A DNA stretch of 10,854 bases, taken from PVC group bacterium. Its GTDB lineage: Bacteria; Verrucomicrobiota; Kiritimatiellia; CAIKKV01; PXCX01. Shown in pieces: positions 1-6,833 of the stretch. Location: NCBI GenBank assembly GCA_003565195.1, contig PXCX01000219.1:1-10854 (forward strand). The letters are read 5' to 3'. Each line of letters starts with the position of its first letter. Within the stretch, counting starts at the first letter, position 1. The position numbers were made by a program, and so were the translations under genes. The notes under the pieces are model-generated. The model was not told the DNA's origin and searched no databases. It saw only the letters and a list, made by a program, of their open reading frames with translations.

Positions 1-781
1 AGTCGATATCTGTGGCCGGCACGCCATTTTCGCGCGCCAACAATGCCGCGCCGAGCGCGTTGGTCATTTGGGGCAACTCGGGAACGGTTAGATCGACACC
101 TAACTTGTCTTCAATCGATTTAACGACTACGGAATTGAGGGCTACGCCGCCGATCATCATTGTCTTACCCTCTACTTTGCGGCCGCCAAGCAATCCGTCA
201 ACCGTCGAATGTCCCAGTCCAGTGCAGAGACCACAAGCAATCGCATCAATCGAGTAACCTTCCTGTTGCAGATGTATCATGTCGCTTTTAGCGAATACGG
301 CGCAACGGGTGGCTACCGCCGGTGGCGGTAGCTGGTAACGCATGGCGCGTTGCGGAAGTTCGGCCGGAGGAATACGCAAACGTAACGATTGCTGATCGAT
401 GAAGGCGCCGGTTCCCGAGGCACAGGCACTGTTCAGGGTCGATCGCCGGTAACTGCCGTCGCCGTTCAACTCTGTAAAACTGAATGAGCCGCCGCCAACG
501 GATAATATGTTGTGTACATCCGGCGTCAAATGGCGCGCACCCTCGATTCCGCTGATGATGGCATTGAAACAAGGACCCGGAATCGGTAGGGCGTCTCCGC
601 TCGATCCCGTGCGCGCAACACGTACACGCATGTCTGGAGGAAGCCCGCTCAATATCTTAAGGACCGCTTCTATCGGTTCGCCATGATGACGGCAATATTC
701 ATGAATCCGGATTGTTCCTTGATCGTCCAATCCCAGTAAGCTCACGGATACACTGCCTGCATCGATGCCCAAGTATGTCAT
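1..781 (-). CDS. BadF/BadG/BcrA/BcrD-type ATPase (2-hydroxyacyl-CoA dehydratase activase-like), 3' end outside window
   Basis: About 260 N-terminal residues are present; the gene runs off the left edge. The fold is the acetokinase/Hsp70-like ATPase of the activase family (PF01869). Characterised members bind one [4Fe-4S] cluster between two subunits and use ATP to push an electron into a 2-hydroxyacyl-CoA dehydratase or benzoyl-CoA reductase. Visible motifs are the phosphate-1 loop GIDAGSVS (5-12), SACASGTGAF with Cys120, and RCAVFAKSDM with Cys160. These two cysteines match the cluster ligands of HgdC. A later IGGVALN segment matches the adenosine loop. The usual GGQD(S/T)K loop reads SVGGGSFSF (94-102) and lacks the Gln-Asp. 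The ATG at 781 is preceded by GGGAG nine bases upstream. Its own promoter is likely at 850-878. Many relatives continue into a long fused C-terminal region; whether this one does cannot be seen. Family confidence is high; the substrate is unknown. Confidence 0.88.
   Translation of the reverse strand, partial: MTYLGIDAGSVSVSLLGLDDQGTIRIHEYCRHHGEPIEAVLKILSGLPPDMRVRVARTGSSGDALPIPGPCFNAIISGIEGARHLTPDVHNILSVGGGSFSFTELNGDGSYRRSTLNSACASGTGAFIDQQSLRLRIPPAELPQRAMRYQLPPPAVATRCAVFAKSDMIHLQQEGYSIDAIACGLCTGLGHSTVDGLLGGRKVEGKTMMIGGVALNSVVVKSIEDKLGVDLTVPELPQMTNALGAALLARENGVPATDID
312..332. repeat. Perfect 9-bp inverted repeat inside the activase gene
   Basis: GCTACCGCC, a GGT spacer, then GGCGGTAGC: a 9-base-pair hairpin with a 3-base loop within coding sequence (residues around 150-156, encoding Leu-Pro-Pro-Pro-Ala-Val-Ala on the minus strand). 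No run of T follows, so it does not look like an intrinsic terminator. Confidence 0.8.
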
Positions 782-849
782 AAACACTTACTCCCGGCCG
801 ACGAAAAAAAAGCGTAGAAGTCCATTTGTCGTCACAGATAAAAGCCGGC

Positions 850-878
850 ATTATAAAACAGCCGGTTGCCAACTGCAA
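850..878 (-). promoter_or_regulatory. Putative sigma-70-type promoter of the activase gene
   Basis: On the minus strand, TTGCAG (878-873) is followed after 17 bases by a perfect TATAAT (855-850). Transcription would start near 843, giving a leader of about 60 bases before the ATG at 781. The -35 box is poor (only TTG matches) but the -10 is ideal. A weak inverted repeat (CCGGC/GCCGG around an 11-base loop, followed by TTTT) overlaps this element and might also act as a weak terminator for the ABC operon upstream. Confidence 0.45.
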
Positions 879-897
879 GTCTAAATGGCGGAAGCGA

Positions 898-1416
898 TTA
901 AGGCTCTACCGGCATATACCCATGACGGGCCAGGATTTCTTTTGCCGCCGCGCCCGTTAAGAATCGCACAAATTCATTAAGCATTTCCCGGGGCGCCGAG
1001 CCATCCAATAGGTGCAGGGTGACGATTTCTGTTTCCTCGGCGTTTGTTAACGGATGTTCTGTGCGGTGCGCGATCGTGTGGGTTGAACGGATGCGTTCGC
1101 GTCCGTGCCCGATCGCGACGCGAGCATGGCGAGCCGTAAGCAGTACATCGACGGCATCCGTTTGATCGAACGCTTCCCAAAAGTCTTCTTCGGTTGCGTA
1201 ACGACGGTTGACCCGGATGGCGTAACGCCGCTGGAATGCTTGCAGAATATCTTCCAGCGGATGTTGCAAGGCAATATCGCCCAATAGCGTGATTTCATCC
1301 GTTATATCGGTTGTTTCGCGATCTGGGGTACGGAACGTTATAACAGCCGCGGCCAAGGCCAACAAGCACAACAATGGGAAACCGTATATAAGGACCTGAC
1401 GCAGGAAGCGTTTCAT
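898..1416 (-). CDS. Membrane-anchored, single-lobe ModA-like substrate-binding-type protein
   Basis: 172 residues. Residues 8-28 form one hydrophobic segment after a basic N-terminus, with no clear cleavage site or lipobox, so the protein is probably an anchor with the rest in the periplasm. Residues 42-115 resemble the first part of a type-2 periplasmic binding protein: a first strand, the helix LEDILQAFQRRY (54-65), and the DAVDVLLTA strand (87-95) like the ADVFISA of ModA. Residues 131-170 resemble the returning end: LNEFVRFLTGAAAKEILARHGYMP, like the SPEAQ...LARYGF end of ModA. The roughly 100 residues of lobe 2 that normally lie between are missing, leaving a short linker. The ATG overlaps the stop of the ATPase gene by 4 bases (ATGA), implying translational coupling. 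It is the last gene of the ABC operon. It may be a sensor or adaptor rather than a transport receptor. The binding-protein resemblance is from memory of the family, so moderate confidence. Confidence 0.7.
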   Translation of the reverse strand: MKRFLRQVLIYGFPLLCLLALAAAVITFRTPDRETTDITDEITLLGDIALQHPLEDILQAFQRRYAIRVNRRYATEEDFWEAFDQTDAVDVLLTARHARVAIGHGRERIRSTHTIAHRTEHPLTNAEETEIVTLHLLDGSAPREMLNEFVRFLTGAAAKEILARHGYMPVEP

Positions 1417-2078
1417 GCCGTCAGCGCACCGTCGACGAGATGCAAGGCGTCCGCGTCGCGTAGCTCACGATCATGCGTGACGATCATAACAGCGCCGCCT
1501 GCCGCTGCGTATTCGCGCAAGGCATCCATGACCCGTTTGCCGTTGTCTTGATCCAGATTGCCGGTGGGTTCGTCGGCCAGTAACAGCATGGGCTGGTGCA
1601 AAAGCGCGCGCGCCAGCGCAACCCGCTGGCGTTCGCCGATACTGAGTTCCGAAGGCGGATGATTACGCCGCGGAACAAGACCGAACCGTTCAATCAGTTC
1701 CTCCGCGCGCGGTCTTTGATCGTCCGTGCTGACGCTGGCCAGCGTGGGGGCCAGTACGTTGTCGATCACGCTCAAATAGGGCATCAGATGGAACTGTTGA
1801 AAAACGAAGCCGACATGCCGGGCGCGCAGCTGGGAGCGTGCCTCGGACGTCAATGCGTAAGGATTCCGGTCGCTCAGTGTTATCACGCCTTGATCCGGCC
1901 GCAGTAATCCGCCGGCACAAAGCAGCAATGTCGATTTGCCGCTGCCGCTGGGGCCATAAACGAAACGCAGATCACCGCGATTAAGCGAGAGGCTGACATT
2001 GCGCAATGCGGTCACTGTTTCCCGTCCGCGCCGTCGGTAGCGCTTGGTGATGTGCTCGATTTGCAGTACTTGTGTCAT
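1413..2078 (-). CDS. ABC transporter ATP-binding protein, LolD/MacB/FtsE type
   Basis: 221 residues, a complete single nucleotide-binding domain. Seen in order: Walker A GPSGSGKST (42-50), Q-loop FVFQQFHLMP (91-100), signature ELSIGERQR (144-152), Walker B LLLADEPTGNLD (165-176) and H-loop His202. The signature reads LSIGE rather than LSGGQ. The PTGNLD D-loop is typical of ATPases paired with FtsX-fold permeases (LolD, MacB, FtsE), which perform mechanical work on periplasmic partners instead of classic import. The start at 2078 is chosen because GGAG lies six bases upstream and the protein then begins at the usual strand. An upstream in-frame ATG would overlap the permease gene by over 100 bases. 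It lies 23 bases after the permease gene and overlaps the next gene by 4. It almost certainly energises the permease at 2102-3412; the cargo is unknown. Confidence 0.93.
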   Translation of the reverse strand: MTQVLQIEHITKRYRRRGRETVTALRNVSLSLNRGDLRFVYGPSGSGKSTLLLCAGGLLRPDQGVITLSDRNPYALTSEARSQLRARHVGFVFQQFHLMPYLSVIDNVLAPTLASVSTDDQRPRAEELIERFGLVPRRNHPPSELSIGERQRVALARALLHQPMLLLADEPTGNLDQDNGKRVMDALREYAAAGGAVMIVTHDRELRDADALHLVDGALTA

Positions 2079-2101
2079 CGGCGGCTCCAACCTTTCGTTT
2101 G

Positions 2102-3412
2102 TTATTCCTCGCACAAAATACTGGCCGGATCGCGATGGATCGCGCCGACTGCCGGGAACCATGCGGCCAGCATACACAAGGCCGGTGCCGCTATCAATGC
2201 GATCCAAAGCGTTCTGAATTCCACCAGATTAATGAATTCACGCGAAAACAAATTCATTTCCACCCACCAGGCGCCCACTGCGTGACCGGCAACAAACCCA
2301 AGCATGGCGCCGATCACCCCCATGATCAGGCTTTTAAGAAGGAAAACGGATAGAATCGTGTGCTCGCCGACGCCGATGGCTCGCAAGACACCGATCTCAA
2401 TTGTGCGCTCGCGTACATTGTTCAGAAACAGGAATATCATCCAGATGGCCGCAACCAGCACGACCAGAGGGGTCATTACGGATGTGAAACGCCGGTAGGC
2501 TTCCGCGGTTTGGCGGCGATGTTCACGCTCGGATTCCATCGCGGTACGATGGGCGGCCGCCGCGCGATTCCTGGCCTGTGCACGTGCCTTGACGCGCGAA
2601 CTGAATTCCATCACTTGCACATCGGGAAGGATGCGGTTGACATCGGCAACAATCCGACCCAGGGCGTCTGCTTCGCAAATGCATTCCAAGGCCAGAATAA
2701 GATTGATCCGGTTCGGTTTGTTCAGTTGTTCCTGTACCCAGTCTATATGACACCAGACGGCAATATCGTCAGTTGTACCTTCGGCGCGGTTGACTTGGCG
2801 GATCCGAAAGGTTTTACCCAGCAACACGGTCTGGTTGCCAGCGTTCAGCTCCAGCCGTTGCGCGATGTTATGGCCCAGTACGAGTTCACCGGCCGGAATC
2901 GTTTCCATGATCGGATTGTGGTAAGCGGTCCCGTCCTCGGTCAGGAAGCGTTGCCTGTGGGTTACCGGTATCTGTCCCGGGGTGCCGCTGAGAATGATCT
3001 CGACATCGTGGCCTTCCCATTCAACCCGGATACGTTCTTGCAGTACCGGCAAGAGGTGGTTCAAGGTTTCGGTTCCTTCCGTTCCCAGGCGCTCGACATA
3101 CTCGTATGGCATCGTCTTTTCGGGATGGCCGCGCGCTCGCAAACCGGATAAATCTTCGTCGCCGTCCAAAATCATGACGTTATAACCCAAATCACGCATG
3201 ATTAAACGGTAATCGTCCTCCATGCGATGCATCTCTTCCTGGGTTGCCCGCGAGCGTTGCGTCATGATGATGTCGGTTTGGCGATCATGGGCGCGTAAAA
3301 GAACGGGGGCGCCGATCCATGCGGTCATGGCGGCCGCAACCGAAAATAAGCCCAGCAAAAAACCGATTTTGCGGTAACGGATTTCTTCAAATATTAATCG
3401 CCATAAATTCAT
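2102..3412 (-). CDS. FtsX/MacB-like ABC permease with large periplasmic domain
   Basis: 436 residues with the topology of FtsX-fold (MacB/LolC type) permeases: one N-terminal membrane helix (about 17-39), a periplasmic region of about 270 residues, then three helices (about 312-331, 352-382, 401-422). The cytoplasmic loop NNVRERTIEIGVLRAIG (331-347) is the classic FtsX-domain motif that contacts the ATPase, and the end RDPASIL (427-433) is typical as well. The periplasmic part begins and ends with charged helical stretches (about 49-75 and 271-307, rich in Ala, Arg, Glu) that could form a stalk or coiled coil. A CxC pair, Cys244 and Cys246, sits late in the periplasmic domain. The start at 3412 has AGGAG ten bases upstream, overlapping the stop of the lipoprotein gene; a longer form from 3442 would overlap that gene. 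The pairing with the ATPase is clear; the substrate or function is unknown. Confidence 0.92.
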   Translation of the reverse strand: MNLWRLIFEEIRYRKIGFLLGLFSVAAAMTAWIGAPVLLRAHDRQTDIIMTQRSRATQEEMHRMEDDYRLIMRDLGYNVMILDGDEDLSGLRARGHPEKTMPYEYVERLGTEGTETLNHLLPVLQERIRVEWEGHDVEIILSGTPGQIPVTHRQRFLTEDGTAYHNPIMETIPAGELVLGHNIAQRLELNAGNQTVLLGKTFRIRQVNRAEGTTDDIAVWCHIDWVQEQLNKPNRINLILALECICEADALGRIVADVNRILPDVQVMEFSSRVKARAQARNRAAAAHRTAMESEREHRRQTAEAYRRFTSVMTPLVVLVAAIWMIFLFLNNVRERTIEIGVLRAIGVGEHTILSVFLLKSLIMGVIGAMLGFVAGHAVGAWWVEMNLFSREFINLVEFRTLWIALIAAPALCMLAAWFPAVGAIHRDPASILCEE

Positions 3413-3419
3413 GTGCGGC

Positions 3420-4370
3420 TTACTCCTGATCGGGGTCGGCAAGATCGTGATGATGCAAAAAACTTCCCGTGCCGACGGTGCCGCCCACCGCAGCCGGCGT
3501 CATCGGTTCTACATGGGCTGACCAATCCAAGCTTATCAACAAATCTGTTCCCGGATTGGCGGCCTTGATCTGGCAAGAACAGGGGCCGGTAATAAAGTTG
3601 ACCGCCTCTTCCATCGTCCACGGGTTGATGCCGCGCCCGACCAAGGCATAGAGAATAAGGCCTCGCCCGAAAATCGGGAAGAGCATCGGTTGGCCGTCGA
3701 ATTCCGATTCAAGATCGGGTTCGGATGCCAGCAACATGCGTGTCAGCATTTGTTCGGCCGGATCATCGCGACCGATACGCATGACCTTGAAACTGATATC
3801 GCGGTCGATAGCCACATTCTGGCCGCCCCATTCGGCGGTGTCCGGAATAACAATCTCCCGTTCGTAGCGGTCAATCTGTTGCCTTACCATCTCTTCCAGT
3901 TCACGGTCGGCCACGCGATCGCCGCTTTCCAGGAGTAGCCAGACGGTTGATACCCGGCGCGCAAGGGCTTTGCCAAGCCGTTGACGCACAGGTGACGTAA
4001 GCAGAGATCGTACATTTTCTTGAGATAACTCGCCCTCCCATATCGGGCGTTCAATTCCGGTAATCGCTGGATAACGAACCGCGAGCCGGTTTTGGATTTG
4101 GCGGTCTGAATCGTCTTCCCTATCCGCGTCACTAATGGTAATCGCGATGTTGGCTAAGGTGGTGTCGCCACGTTCTGCATTCCACAAAAAATCCAGCGCC
4201 TTTTCTTGGTCTTCAGATAACGGGGCGCTGCGGTAAACCGTGATTTCATAGGCATCCGTTTCCCAATGTTCTAAAGCATACTGATACACTGGAATGGGAC
4301 AAGCGGTTAGAACGCCGTGCATCATCGTTGAAAACGCCAGTAGAGTCCATGTCTTGGTAGGGAATGTCAT
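3420..4370 (-). CDS. Conserved-looking lipoprotein of unknown function, first gene of ABC operon
   Basis: 316 residues. The N-terminus is a lipoprotein signal peptide: a basic start, a hydrophobic stretch and the lipobox LTAC with Cys24. I recognise no named domain. Recognisable blocks are PVYQYALEHWETDAYEITVY (27-46), VSTVWLLLESGD (140-151), the helical VADRELEEMVRQQIDRYE (153-170), RIGRDDPAEQMLTRMLL (198-214), PMLFPIFGRGLILYALVGRG (228-247) and TGPCSCQIKAANPGTDLL (261-278) with Cys264 and Cys266. From memory, similar block patterns occur in uncharacterised PVC-group proteins beside ABC genes, but I cannot confirm this. The C-terminus holds three histidines in a row (306-308). The start at 4370 has AGGAA ten bases upstream and puts the signal peptide at the N-terminus. 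The stop is 7 bases before the permease start. Probably a periplasmic partner of the ABC machine; no biochemical role can be assigned. Confidence 0.85.
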   Translation of the reverse strand: MTFPTKTWTLLAFSTMMHGVLTACPIPVYQYALEHWETDAYEITVYRSAPLSEDQEKALDFLWNAERGDTTLANIAITISDADREDDSDRQIQNRLAVRYPAITGIERPIWEGELSQENVRSLLTSPVRQRLGKALARRVSTVWLLLESGDRVADRELEEMVRQQIDRYEREIVIPDTAEWGGQNVAIDRDISFKVMRIGRDDPAEQMLTRMLLASEPDLESEFDGQPMLFPIFGRGLILYALVGRGINPWTMEEAVNFITGPCSCQIKAANPGTDLLISLDWSAHVEPMTPAAVGGTVGTGSFLHHHDLADPDQE

Positions 4371-4413
4371 GAATACCGTATTCCTGTATGTGTTTTGGCT
4401 AAATTTACGTTTA

Positions 4414-4442
4414 AGTGTAGCATAATGAACCAAGGAACACAA
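4414..4442 (-). promoter_or_regulatory. Putative promoter of the lipoprotein-ABC operon
   Basis: On the minus strand TTGTGT (4442-4437) and TACACT (4419-4414) are 17 bases apart, a fair sigma-70-type pair that would start transcription near 4407 and leave a leader of about 37 bases containing the AGGAA ribosome site. A second possible -10, TATGCT (4424-4419), overlaps it. The element lies in the divergent spacer shared with the radical SAM gene. Confidence 0.4.
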
Positions 4443-4466
4443 TGTTTTTGAGGGTTATCGTTCATA

Positions 4467-4496
4467 TTGACACGCTGCCGGTTACGGCGGTATGAT
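4467..4496 (+). promoter_or_regulatory. Strong sigma-70-type promoter reading into the radical SAM gene, probably leaderless
   Basis: A perfect TTGACA (4467-4472) is followed after 18 bases by TATGAT (4491-4496), five of six to consensus. Transcription should start 6-8 bases later, at about 4502-4504, which is the ATG at 4504. The first in-frame ATG (4492) lies inside the -10 box itself and so would not be on the transcript. Confidence 0.7.
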
Positions 4497-4503
4497 CTGG
4501 GTT

Positions 4504-5481
4504 ATGAAAAAAAAGACACCCTATGGCGGATATAAGTATCTATTCGGTCCCGTGCCCTCACGGAGGTTGGGTTGTTCCCTGGGGGTGGATGTGATCACTG
4601 CCAAGGTGTGTAGTCTTGATTGTATCTATTGTGAATCGGGTGCCACGACCTGTGCTACGCTGGCGCGTCGCGAATATGTTCCCACCCAAGCCTTGATACG
4701 CGAATTGGATGTGTATTTGGCGCAGCGACCGTCGCTGGATTTCGTAACGTTTTCCGGTGCCGGCGAACCGACGCTGCATCGCGACATCGGGTACATTCTT
4801 GAATTTATGAAAAAAAAGTATCCCGATTACCGGGTGGCATTATTGACCAACGCAACCTTGTTTCCGGATTCGGCTGTCCGATCGGAGTTACGGGCGCTCG
4901 ACCTGGTGATTCCGTCGTTGGATGCGGCCGACGACACTGTTTTGGCTTCGATTAACCGGCCGACTGACGGGGTTTCTACAAGCGCCATAATCGAAGGATT
5001 GGTGGCGTTCCGGCGCGAGTCGAAGGCACACATGTGGCTCGAGATATTTTTGGTGCCGGGAATCAACGATTCGCAGGAACATCTTGAAAAATTACGCCAG
5101 GCGGCTCTACGTATCGCACCTGACCGGGTCCAGTTGAATACCCTGGATCGACCGGGTTCCGAGCCCTGGTTGGTGCCGGCGGATCGTGAGACGTTGGAGC
5201 GGGTATCAGCGCTGATGCAACCGTTGCCGGTCGAAATTATTGCGCGAAACCCCGCGCCTTCCGCAGGTCCCGATCCCGATACGGAGGTCCCGGGAGCATT
5301 AGATGAAAGGATCGTCGGATTGGTTCGGCGCCGACCTTGTACACTGTCTGATCTGGTTGCCGGTCTGGGGGCAAACCCAGATGCCGTGAACGATACCGTT
5401 CGAAAACTTCAACAACAGCGTATATTGACCGCCGAACCACGGGAACGTGGTGTTTTTTTCCGGTTGTCGGCAACCCGCTAA
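4504..5481 (+). CDS. Radical SAM protein (COG0731-like) with C-terminal winged-helix-like region
   Basis: 325 residues from the ATG at 4504. The cluster motif CSLDCIYC gives Cys36, Cys40 and Cys43, the CxxxCxxC of radical SAM enzymes that binds [4Fe-4S] and S-adenosylmethionine. GAGEPTL (85-91) matches the SAM-binding GGE-type motif. The opening FGPVPSRRLGCSLGVD (14-29) is the hallmark of a widespread uncharacterised subfamily grouped with COG0731, distantly related to the tRNA wybutosine enzyme TYW1. Residues about 265-322 resemble a winged helix (DERIVGLVRRRPCTLSDLVAGL, then a second helix and a strand), suggesting nucleic-acid or protein contact. The substrate is unknown. Start choice: a nearby ATG at 4492 lies within the predicted -10 box, and neither start has a Shine-Dalgarno site, so a leaderless mRNA starting at 4504 fits best. 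Divergent from the ABC operon and 33 bases before nspC. Confidence 0.9.
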   Translation: MKKKTPYGGYKYLFGPVPSRRLGCSLGVDVITAKVCSLDCIYCESGATTCATLARREYVPTQALIRELDVYLAQRPSLDFVTFSGAGEPTLHRDIGYILEFMKKKYPDYRVALLTNATLFPDSAVRSELRALDLVIPSLDAADDTVLASINRPTDGVSTSAIIEGLVAFRRESKAHMWLEIFLVPGINDSQEHLEKLRQAALRIAPDRVQLNTLDRPGSEPWLVPADRETLERVSALMQPLPVEIIARNPAPSAGPDPDTEVPGALDERIVGLVRRRPCTLSDLVAGLGANPDAVNDTVRKLQQQRILTAEPRERGVFFRLSATR

Positions 5482-5514
5482 CAGTGTTGGTGTTTTGATG
5501 AAAGTTACGATTAA

Positions 5515-6693
5515 ATGGATAGAGACAACATAATCCAAGACGCGTTTAGCGGTCAGGGATTGGATCTGGACCGGATCGAAACACCTTGTCATGTCCTTGA
5601 CCGTGACACGTTAGGTCGTAATCTGGAAATCCTGCGACAGGTAAGCGAACGAACCGGTTGCCGCATATTGATGGCCTTGAAAGCGTTCGCCATGTATCAC
5701 GCGTTTCCGGATATTGCGCGCACATTGGCCGGTACGGCAGTCAGCTCGCTTAACGAAGCCCGGCTGGCAAATGAATTTTTCGAGGGCGAAACACATGTCT
5801 TCGCACCGGCATACACGCCCGCCGACATGATCCAGTTGTTGCCGATCGTCGATCACATGGTTTTCAATTCGTTTGACCAGTGGCGCCGCTTTCGAGCAAC
5901 CGTGGAGGGCTCGGCGCATCGGGTACAGTGCGCTATCCGGATCAATCCGCGTCATTCCGAAGTGGCCACGGCTATCTACGATCCGTGCGCGCCACGCTCA
6001 CGGCTGGGCGTGACGCCTGAACATTTTGAACGCACGTCAATGGACGGGTTGACCGGATTGCATTTTCATACCTTATGCGAATTGGGTGCGGATGCTTTGG
6101 AACGGACGTTGGATACGGTAAACTGCGCATTCGGAGATGTTTATGATCGTTTGCAATGGATAAACTTTGGGGGCGGCCATCATGTCACGCGGGCAGACTA
6201 CGACCGCGAACGGTTGTGCCGGCTGCTGATTGCATTCAAGCGTCAAACCGGGTTAAGGGTTTACCTGGAACCGGGCGAAGCGGTCGTCTTAAATGCCGGC
6301 ATTCTGGTAGCTTCAGTGTTGGACGTGATTGATAACGAGGGTCCGGTCGCGATTCTGGATACATCCGCCGCAGCCCATATGCCGGACGTTTTGGAGATGC
6401 CGTACCGGCCTTCGATTGCCGGCGCCGGTTTGCCGGAGGAATATAAATATACCTATCGACTCGGTGGATTAACTTGTCTAGCCGGTGATGTGATCGGCGA
6501 TTATTCTTTTCCCGAACCCTTGAGGGTGGGGCAAAAAATAGTTTTCCTTGATATGGCACACTATAGTATGGTAAAGTCAAACATGTTTAACGGAGTCGGT
6601 GCGCCGTCGCTGGCGCTCTTCGATCGCAAGACCGGCGAACTTGCAGTGGTACGCGTGTTTGGTTATGAAGACTATCGCAATCGGATGGGATGA
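5515..6693 (+). CDS. nspC: Carboxynorspermidine/carboxyspermidine decarboxylase
   Basis: 392 residues, about the usual family length. A PLP enzyme of the alanine racemase/ornithine decarboxylase fold that removes CO2 from carboxynorspermidine or carboxyspermidine, the last step of the aspartate-semialdehyde route to norspermidine or spermidine in the cytoplasm. Seen: TPCHVLD (23-29), the PLP lysine in MALKAF (Lys56), SSLNEARLA (78-86), HFHTLCEL (183-190), the phosphate-binding GGGHH (219-223), EPGE (252-255), LDTSAAAHMPDVLEMPYRP (281-299) and GGLTCLAGD with Cys321 and Asp325, the C-terminal active-site block contributed across the dimer. An in-frame TAA directly before the ATG fixes the N-terminal limit. 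No strong Shine-Dalgarno site is seen, so expression may be weak or coupled to the preceding gene 33 bases away. The partner dehydrogenase is not in this window. Confidence 0.95.
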   Translation: MDRDNIIQDAFSGQGLDLDRIETPCHVLDRDTLGRNLEILRQVSERTGCRILMALKAFAMYHAFPDIARTLAGTAVSSLNEARLANEFFEGETHVFAPAYTPADMIQLLPIVDHMVFNSFDQWRRFRATVEGSAHRVQCAIRINPRHSEVATAIYDPCAPRSRLGVTPEHFERTSMDGLTGLHFHTLCELGADALERTLDTVNCAFGDVYDRLQWINFGGGHHVTRADYDRERLCRLLIAFKRQTGLRVYLEPGEAVVLNAGILVASVLDVIDNEGPVAILDTSAAAHMPDVLEMPYRPSIAGAGLPEEYKYTYRLGGLTCLAGDVIGDYSFPEPLRVGQKIVFLDMAHYSMVKSNMFNGVGAPSLALFDRKTGELAVVRVFGYEDYRNRMG

Positions 6694-6775
6694 AATGTAG
6701 TTGAATACGGCGGCATGCAGGCTGTCGGGCTGGCCGTTTGCAAGCGAAAAGTCGGACAACATAAGATTCGAAACG

Positions 6776-6793
6776 TTGGAATGATTGGAATGC
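6776..6793 (+). repeat. Tandem 9-base repeat ahead of tolB
   Basis: TTGGAATGA is followed directly by TTGGAATGC, and a weaker third copy (TGGGATGTT) continues to 6802. It lies 41 bases before the tolB start at 6834 and could be an operator, but might be chance. Confidence 0.5.
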
Positions 6794-6833
6794 TGGGATG
6801 TTGGTATTCCATATATTTTTTGGGATAAAAGTG

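Noticed and set aside
844..866. Inverted repeat CCGGC/GCCGG with following TTTT as terminator of the ABC operon
   Set aside because: The stem is only 5 bp with an 11-base loop and a short T run; the same bases are better explained as a promoter -10 box.
1413..2207. Longer ATPase form starting at 2207
   Set aside because: The extra 43 residues overlap the permease gene and are unlike any ATPase N-terminus; the internal ATG at 2078 has a good ribosome site.
2360..3151. Long open frame of 263 codons on the plus strand
   Set aside because: It lies wholly antisense to the well-supported permease gene and shows no domain or ribosome site; GC-rich codon bias opens the opposite frame.
5498..5533. 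Eleven-codon open frame (MKVTIKWIETT) overlapping the nspC start
   Set aside because: It could be a leader peptide, but it has no ribosome site and carries no attenuation-like structure, so it is probably chance.
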